From positions 584,312 to 648,311 of the forward strand of contig NW_002476571.1 in assembly GCF_000189635.1 (NCBI RefSeq): 64,000 nt of DNA, read 5' to 3'. How positions within the stretch are numbered: the stretch's first letter is position 1; every line of letters starts with the position of its first letter. Below are positions 1-11,303 of the stretch, in pieces. The notes below the pieces were generated by a model that saw only the letters and a program-made list of their open reading frames with translations, did not search any database and had not been told where the DNA came from. Made by a program: the position numbers and the translations under genes. This DNA comes from Tetrahymena thermophila SB210 (Eukaryota > Ciliophora > Oligohymenophorea > Hymenostomatida > Tetrahymenidae).

Positions 1-383
1 GTTGATACATTATTTTAGTTTTTCACCTAAGGACTAAGCTCCAAGAGAACTAATTCTATTGTACCTTTACAAATTAATTTATTAGTTATTAATAAGAGTA
101 AAACATTATGTAAAAAAACAAGTAAAAAAAATAAATTTGTTATTTATAAAATTTCCTCATTAGTGAATAACTTTCAATATTTTTAAAAAAAACAAGTAAA
201 TATTTCTTACCATAAATCAAGTTCTAAGTATTTGAGATTAGCAAATTAAGGTAATTTAGAACTAAAGTTAGCTATTCCTTTATCTTTAATGTTGTTTGAT
301 CTTTTTTATTTATGAAATAAATAATATCTTGAGCAAATATATTTACTTGTGATATATTTTTTACAAACTAAATAATATTTTAC

Positions 384-2820
384 TTAAGCAAAAGAGATAA
401 ATCTGATAGTTCTGGTAACTTGATCAAAGCATTTGCTAATTCACTTATGCCATCGTCACCAATTTTATTATTGCTATTAAAAGAATAGTGATAGATTATT
501 TTACATAATTTATCATTCATTATTTAATGCTTAAACATCTTTAGGAATTAGATTTTTAAATAAATAGGAAAAAATGAAAAAATAAAAATATTATGTATGC
601 TTCTTTACTTTATTTAGAGTTTTAATTTTTATAGATTTTAACATTTTGCTAAGCCTTATGCTAAATTAGCTGTACCCTCTGCACCAATTTCGTTACCTCT
701 TAGATAGAAAGAATGAAATAATAGATAGATTATTTTAAAATAATAAATATGAATCAGATGAAGATAATTAATTAATAAAATCTAAACAAATTAAGCAACT
801 TTATTCTTTTTTTCTTAAAAATAGGTTAAAAGAGAAAACTTATTTTACGCAATAATTAATTCTAAATTTTAGAGGTTTTGGCATTAAGATAAAGCTGCTC
901 CGAACTATGAGGCATGCTACCCATCTAGGTTATTGTATCTAAAATAAATATAAAAATAATAATTAAAAGTAAGGAAGTGATTATTGATTTTTTAATATAT
1001 TGAAATATTTTCAAATGTGATATTATTATTATATTAATTAATTATGAGTCTATTTTGAGGCTATTAAAGTTATTGAAGAAATATGGTAGGTACTAGCTTA
1101 TTCCTAAGATAATATTTAAAGAATTTAATAATTTTTAAATACCTAAAATCAAGAAAAAGAGTAGAAACACTTTTAAAGCTAGGTAAGATAAAGCTTTTAG
1201 AAGGTTAACTCTAATTATAATTTTAACCCAAGAGCCTTTTATTATTTAATTGTAATCAAATAGATGAAATTTAAAATTTAGATCTTTGAAAGCTAATTAG
1301 ATAGACATTAAGATAATAAAGGGTTGAATTTACCACATTCCTTCAATATGATTAGAGCTTATAATATTTTTAATTTAAAGATTAAGTAAAACAAGAATTT
1401 TGCATATTATAAATTTATATACGATAGATTTAGGGCTAATTTTTTCAGATTCGAGCAATTTTCTAAGGCAGTGCATATATTAGATTAACATTTTCCATCT
1501 AATTGATTAGAACTTTGTAGTAATAAAATAATAATTAATGACTTTTTATGAATTTTAAAATGATCACTAAATATTATGGTCTTTAAAATTAAATTTTATA
1601 TTTAAAGTCTGCTTGCTTTCTCATAAACATTTTTAAGAGAAAATTATTCTTTAGAATCTAAAATAAGAAAATAGTTAGTTATCTATCTATTTACTTTAAT
1701 GACAGAGTCAATTCTGAGAGTTTAGGAAATTTTGAAATTAGCAAAGCTAAATTATAAGCAAAATTAGAACCATTTAAACTTACATCATTGAAATTGTGTC
1801 TATTTGTTAACAAAAATAAATAATGATTTCTAAAAAATAAAGAAAAAAAATTGAAAAAATTGATAGCTATAGCATATTGGATTTTTTTTTAAAATTAAAG
1901 ATTAAAAATTAAAACTTAAAATATAAATTAATCAAATAAATTACTCAAGATCAATGGCTAGAATTGATAAATTATGACATTAAGCTAATTACTATCCTAA
2001 AATTGATATTTTCTTTTCTTCTATTTTACAGTAACTTTTTTTATAAATAAAGCAAAATTAAAAATATTATGAAATATGATCAAGCAAAATTATATAACAG
2101 CCCCCAACTTTTAAAGAGTAATTAATGATTTTTTTAAATTAATAAAAATTTTAATTTAATAATTTATAGTTGAGTGTAAGGGGTAATTAAAACTAAAGAG
2201 TTTATTGTATTCCTCATATTTTTTTTATTTTAGAATAGATTTAATGCTTTTTATAAATTTTAGTTAGTAAAATTGAGGTAAATCTGAATTACGAGAGATC
2301 AAGGTTCAAATTTGAGAGATTTGGTAAATTTATTAAGCCCTGGCTTAAAGCTTCAATATGTTCACTCATGCTGATACCTCTTTTGATGAATATGTTAAAA
2401 ATTTAAGTTAAAAATAAAGAAGAAACAAATAAAAAAATGATGAATAATAAATGTTTTGTTTAAAAAATAAATAACAAACAATATCTCATAAATAAAAGTT
2501 CTTTATTTGTCATAACATCTATGTGAACAAAAAGCACTAAAGAAAGTTAAATTTACCTAACTATTATTGATAAAGTAGAGAGCTTGGTGCATTTTTTTAA
2601 ATTTGATACTAAAATAGTAAGAAACTCTATATCGGAGGCACAACTATTACTTTTAAAAATAAAAATTAGCAGATAAAAAGCTTAGATAAAAAAATGAGTT
2701 AAAAATTATAAAACAAACTAGTATTACAACCCTTGCTCGATAATTAGTGTTTTTAAATTTGGTAAATTTGAAAAAGTTTCAATAATATTAGACTCTATTA
2801 TAGGATCTGATGGTTTCTTA
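384..2820 (-). CDS. Leucine-rich-repeat protein, partial (one LRR per exon)
   Basis: Partial minus-strand gene that runs off the left edge, so its 3' end is missing. Read with TAA/TAG as Gln, a chain of exons each encodes one repeat of the LRR ribonuclease-inhibitor type (pattern IGDDGISELANALIKLPELS). Exons I could delimit: 2731-2820, 2557-2643, 2293-2379, about 1945-2034, 1695-1799, 1423-1512, 849-938, 609-698 and 384-473. Most are exactly 90 nt; two are 87 nt and one is 105 nt. Each starts with one nucleotide completing a codon and ends with two, so exons can be added or lost without a frameshift. Donors are GTAAxx and acceptors are AG. The start exon was not found; it should lie above 2820, possibly up to about 3.3 kb. 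The product is probably a cytosolic solenoid scaffold; the binding partner is unknown. The exon at 1945-2034 is the least certain. Confidence 0.75.
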
Positions 2821-3896
2821 CTATTTAGCATATAAAAATAGTAAAGATTTAATTAATTAATTAAAAATCAAAATAAAAAAAAAGAAAATTTTATAAATTT
2901 TTTATTTTATAATGAGAAAAATAAATAAATAAATCGTTTAATATTTCATTTGTATCATTTCTTTAATTTATAGAAAGTAAATCTTTTATTTTAAGCTTTT
3001 TAAAGAAATATAAAATTATAAACATTGAAATTTGGCTTCTAAACATTAATACTAAAATAGTTAATTACAAAGATCTCAAATCGAGTATAGACTCATCAGA
3101 CAATCTTTAATCACTAAACTTTTATTGAAATATAATTAAAGGATTTGATTTTTCAATAAAATTACTTTTTCTAGAGATTCGTATTAACCCTTTATAAATA
3201 TCATATTTTTTTTAATTATCCTTTTTTTTCAAATTTAATTAATTTATTTGTTTGTAATAATTATTTGTTATTAAAAAAAACACTCACAAATTTATAACAA
3301 TAATTTCACTTTAAATAATCAAAATTTGATAGCCCAAAATATTCCCGCTATTAGAAATTTAATCAGAATTAAAAGATATTTTTGACAAGCACAAAATAAA
3401 ATTCGAACATCAACTCTTAAATAGGCACATTTTTATAATTTATTGCTTTTATAATATATAATATTTATCATTATTAAAACATATATATATATTCTATGAT
3501 AATTAAGTTTATAAAGTAATTAGAAGTTTAAAATGATGAAATTGAAGAATAATTTTTTAGCAAAAAATATTTTCAAATAAAATACATAAAAATTATTCTT
3601 TTGTATTTATAAATATATATTTTAATCAATCCAAATTCAATATCAATTTTGAAATAAAATGTATCCATCAATATGTATATATTATTGGCTTGTAAAATTT
3701 ATAAAATTTTATATTAAGTAAGTGATTAAATAATTTATTAAATTGAATAATATTTAGTATTTTTTTAATAGTATTTAGATTTTCATTAAGAAAAAAAAGT
3801 ATTTAATTTATACTATTTCTTCAGGATTCATTTAAATAATTAATTTGTTTTTATTTTTTAATTAATAAAATTGAAGCAGTCTAAGAAATTATTAAG
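2821..3896. other. Intergenic region between divergent LRR genes
   Basis: AT-rich DNA between the minus-strand LRR gene and the plus-strand LRR gene. It should hold both 5' ends and a shared promoter region, but I could not recognise a start codon for the minus-strand gene or any promoter element. Homopolymer A and T runs are abundant. Confidence 0.4.
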
Positions 3897-6800
3897 ATGG
3901 GAAATACTTCATCTAAAAAAAAATAAATATAATATATCTATTGTTATTCTATCAGTAAAGTAAAATATTTAATCTCATTAATAATTCACCTTTAAAAATG
4001 AATTTTTTTTTTTATAAAGTTTGAAAGATAATCTTTTTAATCTATTACACATCTAACGCTAAATTTTGAGTAAAAAATAAATTAATTTAAAATATTGCTT
4101 TTCAAATTTAAGAGTAATAACTGACAGATTCTTAAGATCTTCAATAATTTTTATAAGATTTTAAATATTTTATATTTTTAATTATCTATCTTTATACTTA
4201 ATTTATAGTTAATTAATAAACATTTTTTTTACTTTTTCAAAATAAATTGTTAAGTTTAAAAAATGTTTAGTTTATTTTATATAATAGATTATTTATTTTT
4301 ATTTTGATTTTTATTAATTTTTCTATTTTTTTTTCTAAAAAAAATTATTTTAATAATTAAAAATTAATTCCATATCATTCTTATTATTTTTTATTTAATT
4401 TTTTATGATTCATAAGATTATTTTTATGAATTAGAGATATTTTTAATCTATTTTATTGAAAATAATTAGATATTGTGGTTATGATGATAGCCATGCTTCA
4501 ACTCTGAGTTCTATTTTAGTGAAATGCATAAATCTCTTGAGTTTAAAGCTTCTTATTGGGTAAATTATAAGTATTTTTATGGATTTTTCCTTATGATTAT
4601 TTTATATCTAAAAAATTCCAAAAGAACCAAACTAAATAAAAATAAAATTCAAATAATATTAAATTACAAAATTAAAAAAGCTGTTTGTTTATAAAATTTC
4701 AAATATATTAATTTAGTTTAAAAATAAATTATTTTCTTATAATATTTTCTTAAAAATATAAAAGCTATAACAAGTTTAGTTCATAGGGTGTCATAGAAAT
4801 AGTTTCTGCTTTAGTAAAATGCACTAAATTAAGAACTTTGTGGCTCTTCCTATAGTAAAAACTAATTTATTTTTTTATCTTATTTGTGTTGATTTATAAA
4901 AGAATCAAAAAACAAAGTTAGTCAAATTATTGATTTTATAATTTATGTTTTTTTTTTTTTTACAGATTAAAAAATAAAATAATATTTAATTTCTTAAGTT
5001 CAATTAAATTTATTTTTATTTTTAAAAACTAAAATTTAATGTTTTTAAATTCTTAATATAAAATTAGTTAAAATAATCTTAATTAATAAGGGATGATAAA
5101 CATAATTTATGCTATAGAAAGATGTCAAAATATTTAGTATTTGCATATATAACTTTAGTAAATATTTTACTTTTTTTTAATAAAGAAAACGAGTGAGTTT
5201 TATTCAAATCAGATTCAAATTATTGTTTAGTTAACACTCTTGTTTTGTCTGTAAAAAAATAAAAATGTTTACTTGAGTGAGTAAGGGAAATAGAAAATAA
5301 ATTCAAAAAACTCATTTTTTGATCTAAAATAATGCAATTTTTTAAATATCCCCATATTTTAAAGAAATAAAATTAATTTGAAGGAAAAGATATATTTTTT
5401 TTAAAAAATTAGATTTTAAAAATATTAATTTTAGACATAGATGCTTAGTTAGAAGCATTAATTAATTTTTAATTTTTTTATAGATATTATATCTTATTTT
5501 GTTTTTTATTTTTCGTCTACATATTTATGAGAGCAAGCAAATGTTATAGAAAATTATGTAGTTTTTTTATTTTATTAAGTTAATTGATGTTTTATAAAAA
5601 CAGTGCTTTTTACACATTTGAAGATATATTAAAATTTAGAAGGAAACTCTTAAAAACAAAAAGGTTAGTTTAATTATTCATTCATAGATGATGTTTCATA
5701 ATTTCTAAAAAATCAATACTCTCTAAATTGTTTCTTATTTAAACAATTGTTTGTTGTATTTGAAATTTATGTTTTGTTTTACGGGTAAATTTAATTTTAG
5801 AAAATTAAATTAAGTATTTAATATATATTTTTTAGTTGATTTGTAGTTTATTTTTTACAATAAACATTAGTTTTAATATGGATTAATTGTAATTTATATA
5901 AAATTAAATATAAAAAAAATATATAAAGAAGTTAATATGTATTTATTTATATGCTATCAAATGCAAACCTTGTATTTAATTATCATATTTATAAATTTTT
6001 TTCAATAATTTATTTAATATTTAATGTTAAATAAATTAATTAATTAATTATTTTTATTTTATTTATATCAACTTAAAAAGAGGTAAATAATTTAATTTTA
6101 ATATCATAAAAAAATATGGTAAATGATAAAATAGAATAATTAAGTTAAAGTTTTAAGAGATGAAAAATAAATAGCTTTTATTATCAATTTATGTATCATT
6201 TTTATTTTTTTAAAACAGTTTTTTTGCTCTCCATTTACTTTTTGAGTATCAATCATCAACTTTTCATTGATTTATAGTAAATTATTTGATTTCTTTGAAA
6301 ATTATAAAAATATTTAAATAAATATTTATATTTAATTATATTAATAGATGAAAAATATTTATTTAAAAATAAAAGAAAATAATAAATAAAAAAAAATTAG
6401 TTTTAAAAATTTTAATTTTAGGTATGCTTGTTTGTTAAGAAGCATTAATTAATTAATTCATTTTTTATTTTTAAGTAAAATTGTTTATTTTGTTTTTTAT
6501 TTGATATCTACATATTTATGAGAGCCAGTAAATTTAATAGAACATTTTTTACAGTTTTTTTATTTTATAANNNNNNNNNNNNNNNNNNNNNNNNNNNNNN
6601 NNNNNNNNNNNNNNNNNNNNNNNNNNNNNNNNNNNNNNNNNNNNNNNNNNNNNNNNNNNNNNNNNNNNNNTTATCAATTTATGTATCATTTTTATTTTTT
6701 TAAAACAGTTTTTTTGCTCTCCATTTACTTTTTGAGTATCAATCATCAACTTTTCATTGATTTATAGTAAATTATTTGATTTCTTTGAAAATTATAAAAA

Positions 6801-9800
6801 TATTTAAATAAATATTTATATTTAATTATATTAATAGATGAAAAATATTTATTTAAAAATAAAAGAAAATAATAAATAAATTGGCAAACATTGGTTTTTT
6901 CACTTTTTTTTGCTACCTTAAGATTCGCAGCTGTAGCTCTGAATCATCTCATTTACCTAAAAATTAAGAGATAAAAAAATTTATTTTTGTTTTTATTCTT
7001 ACTAGAATTAGTTTTAATAATGTATTTATCTAAATCATTTATTCAATAAAAATTTTTTTCCCCAAACCGATTTGAACAAGGTAATAGCAAATTGCAATAA
7101 TTTATAAAACTTAACTCTTGATTTAAGGTATATACATTGTGAAATAATTAGAGTTAAATGCCTTTTTAATTTTAGATAGGCTAAGTATACTAAAGATTAA
7201 TAAAAAAAATTAGTTTTAAAAATTTTAATTTTAGGTATGCTTGTTTGTTAAGAAGCATTAATTAATTAATTCATTTTTTATTTTTAAGTAAAATTGTTTA
7301 TTTTGTTTTTTATTTGATATCTACATATTTATGAGAGCCAGTAAATTTAATAGAACATTTTTTACAGTTTTTTTATTTTATAAGTTAATTAATTAATGCT
7401 TTATAAAAACAGTTCTTTTTCAACAGATGAAGGCAAAAATATTAGAAGAAAACTCTTAAAAGCAAAAAAGTTAGTTAAATTAAGAATTTATAAATGATTT
7501 TTCATAATTTCTAAAAAATTCAATACATACTTGTTTCTTATTTAATTGATTATCCTATTTGAAATTTATGTTTTGTTTTATGGGTAAATTTAATCTTAAA
7601 AAGTTGAATTAAGTATTTAATATTCGATATCATTTTTAGTTGTTTTGTGATTTACAATAAATATTAGTTTTAGTATGGATTAATTGTAATTTGTGTAAAA
7701 TTAAATATCAGAATAAATTTATAAAGAAGTTAGTTAATATGTATTTATTTATTAATATGTTATTTAATGCATACAAAATTTGTATTTAATTATCATATAA
7801 ATTTTTTTGAATAATTCATTTAATATTTAATGTTAAATTAATAAATTTATAGTTTTTATTTTATATGAACTTAAAATAAAGGTAAGTGAATAATTTAATT
7901 TCAATTTCATAAAAAATAGAGTAAATGATAAAATAGAATAATTAATTTAAAACTTTAAGAGATGTAAAAATAGCTGTTTATTATCGCTTTTTGTATCATT
8001 TTTATTTATAAAAAGTTTTTTTGCTCTCCATTTTTAGATCATCGTCTTCTTTTAATTGATTATCGTAAAAAACTACTTTCTTTCTTTCTTTTCATTAATT
8101 CCTATGAAAATTATTAAAAAATATTGAAATAAATATTTATTTTTAATGATTATAATAGATGAAAAATATTTTTTTTAAATAAAAGAGAATAACAAATTGA
8201 TGATGAAGGAACAATCGATTTGAGTAAGGCATTAGCAAATTGCACTAATTTATAAAGCTTAACTCTTGATCTAAGGTATAAATTGTGAAATAATTTATTT
8301 CTATTTTCATTTCTAACTAAATTTTAAATAAACAAAAAAAAATATTAATATTTTTATAATCTATTTTAATTTTTAAACACAATATTAAATAAAAAATAAG
8401 ATTTTCAATTTTTCTCGAAATTATTTTTTAATAATGTTTAAAACCTAATAAATTTATTTAATTTCTGAAGAATGACAAATATAAGCGATAAAGGAGCTTA
8501 TAATATAGTCACTTCTTTAACTAAATGTACTAATCTCTTAACTTTGATACTTGATTTTTGGTAATATTGTTTATTTATTATTTTTTTAAATTTAAAATTA
8601 AACATTAATATATCTAAAAATTAAAGGGATAATAGCATTGGGGCTGAGAGTAATTTTGATTTAGGATCTGCTTTATCAAAATTAAATAATTTGTAAACTT
8701 TGAAACTTGATCTCAGGTAAATATTAGAATTTCATTTTAAAAAATTTAATATTTAATTAAGCGTATGAGAAAAAAAAGAAGAAATTTTCATTTACTTAAA
8801 AAGGATGGATAGTAATTATTATATTATCTTTCTTTTGGATCACTTTTAAATAATATTAGGATTTATTTTTTGTTTACTAATCAAATTTAAGCTATCTAAA
8901 TTAAAATTAAATGTTTTAACAGATATAATTGTATTAATGCTGAAGGTTTATTAGAGTTAGGCAACGGTTTAGCAAGATGTACAAATCTCACTACTTTAAC
9001 TCTATATATTTAGTAAATAAGCTATTTACTTTCTTTTTTTAGCATTTTATTTTATTGTTGTGAAAAAAATTTAAATAAAATTGATTGATTTGAGAATTTA
9101 AAACAAAATAAAAATAGTAAATATTATTTTATTTGTCATAGTAAAAAATATTTTTAATTCTTTTTAAAATTAAAATTATGGAATTTTACAAAAACTATTC
9201 AAAAGATAAAATATTATAGGTAATAAAAGTGTTGAGTATTTAGGATCTGCTCTGTAAAATTGTGCTAAACTATAAAACTTGTCACTCGATATATTGTAAG
9301 AGATTTTAAAAAAACATTCAATTTAAATTTCTTTTTGACTAAATAAAAAATTAAATATTTATTTTTAATTGATATTTTAATTTTTTATTAGTAACTTTGA
9401 TGATTAAGATGAAAATAGTTTAGAACCAGCTGCTATATCAAATTGCAAAAATATTTAAAATTTAACTCTAAACATTTGGTATAAACAAATAAATTATTTT
9501 TATTTAAATTAAATTTTGAATTCTTCTAAATTATTTAAAATTAATTTAGCATAGTTATTTAGTTAGTTAGTTAGTTAGTTTGCTTTATTTGAAATATTTT
9601 TGTTTTAATTTTTATAACTTAGCTATTTATTTTTTAAAAAAGGTAAAAAAGTATTGGGTTATAAGGAGCTTAAGTTTTGGGTTTGACTTTAGCAAAATTT
9701 ACAAATTTATCAGTTTTAACTCTTAATTTATAGTAAGTATATTACAAAAATTACTTTTTTAAAAATTTATTAGATTTTAATTTTATATTTATTTTTTCTT

Positions 9801-10478
9801 ATGAAAAAATTTTTAATTTGATATACTTAAATAAATGATAAATCAAATATATATTCGTTTATGCTAAAGAATCAATAAAATTGGAGATAAAGGCTTATCA
9901 TGTTTGGCATCAGGTTTTGTAAACTGTGCAAATCTTTCAAATCTGACACTTAATCTTGCGTAATAAATATTAATTATTTATTTTTTACTGTTTAGATTTT
10001 TATTGAAATTCTAGTAACATAATAAATTAAATAAATAATTCAAGCGATAACTAAATTGGAGCTTAGGGTGCATCTGAACTAGGTTTTGCATTACCAAATT
10101 GTAAAAATCTCTAAAATTTGGCTTTAAATCTTGAGTAAAATTTATAAATCTTTTTTATCAATATTTTAATAATAATATTTAAATTAAATAATATGTTCGT
10201 TCTATAATAATTCAAAGTGCTAATCATGTAGGATCAATAGGAATATTAGATTTAAGTTCTGCCTTAATTAAATGCTTAAAGCTCTAAAATTTGAAGCTTG
10301 AACTTTTGTAAAAACAAACAATCTTTTATTTATTTTTTTAATTTTTTTAAATAAAAATCAATTAATAGTAATTATTTTTGCTATAAAGGTAAAACAATTT
10401 AGGACTCTAGGGAACTTCACATTTAGGATCTTCTTTATTAAAATGCAGCAATCTTTTATTTTTAGAAATTAAATTAGG
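3897..10478 (+). CDS. Leucine-rich-repeat protein, modular 90-nt exons
   Basis: Plus-strand gene with well-delimited LRR exons at 4470-4559, 4765-4854, 5068-5157, 8186-8275, 8471-8560, 8627-8716, 8923-9012, 9206-9295, 9392-9478, 9643-9732, 9870-9959, 10045-10134, 10218-10307 and 10389-10478. All are 90 nt except 9392-9478 (87 nt), and all share the same splice phase. Each encodes one repeat such as IGDKGLSCLASGFVNCANLS or GAQGASELGFALPNCKNLQN. A plausible first exon begins at the ATG at 3897 and reads MGNTSSKKK, a classic N-myristoylation sequence, but the exon joining it to 4470 was not resolved, so this start is tentative. The final exon after 10478 was not found. A triplicated intronic block (about 5.4-8.2 kb) with a scaffold gap sits between the third and fourth good exons. 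A degenerate repeat-like stretch ends at 7127. Probable role: membrane-tethered or cytosolic LRR scaffold. Confidence 0.75.
5400..8185. repeat. Triplicated intronic block with a scaffold gap
   Basis: Three related copies of a unit of about 0.8-1.0 kb: roughly 5400-6390, 6391-6880 (truncated by the gap) and 7201-8185. Bases 6181-6390 recur without visible change at 6671-6880. The block starting near 6391 (marker GGTATGCTTGTTTGTTAAG at 6421) recurs at 7201 (marker at 7234). In copies 1 and 3 the two landmarks lie about 750 bp apart. Bases 6881-7200 are an extra segment containing a degenerate LRR exon (ending at 7127) whose 3' part resembles the exon at 8186-8275, so LRR exon plus intron seems to be the unit that duplicated. 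Confidence 0.75.
6571..6670. other. Assembly gap (100 N)
   Basis: Exactly 100 N, a conventional placeholder for a gap of unknown size. It lies inside the triplicated block; comparison with the other copies suggests that about 600 bp are missing. Confidence 0.95.
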
Positions 10479-11303
10479 GTAATAATTAGTTTTAAGTTAA
10501 ATTTCTATCTTTACATTTTTTGAAAACTTAATGTTAAAAAGAACAAGTTAAGCATCAAATTTTATTTTTTGATTGAAATTTAATTTTTAAAAAAAATGTA
10601 TTTTTAATATTAAATAATAAATAAATTTATAAGGTTTAACACAATAAATTTAATTAATTAATCCAAATTAAGAACTAGAATACTAAAAATGAAGAGATTA
10701 CTTTAAATATGTATCACATTTTAACATTTTTTATAAAAAATTATTAAGTTTTTTATAATTAAATTAATAAGAACTATCGTGGTCTTTAGAATGAAATATT
10801 AATACATAAACTTAGTAAGTTACTAAGTTAGTTTTTCATGCAAAATCTTTTTTTATATTATTTAAATAAATATTTATAATTTTTGTTTAAGTAGTGTTTT
10901 TGTGGGTACCAAATAACTAATAAAAAAATGTTAAAACTTTTAATGTTTTTTAAGTCTTAAAATAATTTAGAAAAAAATATAATAAATATTTATTTAATAA
11001 AATAAATTAAATTTATTTTCTTTTATTCAAAATCCTCAGCTACTTCTTATTTAGAATTGTAAATATATTTACAAAAATATTATTTCAAACTTACTTTTAT
11101 TGGTGTTTGCATTAAATAATAAGTAAAATTTAAACAGTAATAAAATTTAGAAGAAAAAAAAAGTAATTTAAATTTATAAATTGATGCAAAATTCATTTAA
11201 ATTGTATACACATATAAAAATATTAATAGTAAATATATGCAACAATTGTTAATTTATTTATTTATAAAATATAAATATTTATTATGTTAATTAATTAATT
11301 AAT
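10479..11303. other. Intergenic region, convergent gene ends
   Basis: Holds the unresolved 3' end of the plus-strand LRR gene and the 3' flank of the minus-strand SecA-like gene. It is AT-rich and I see no further gene in it. Confidence 0.5.
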
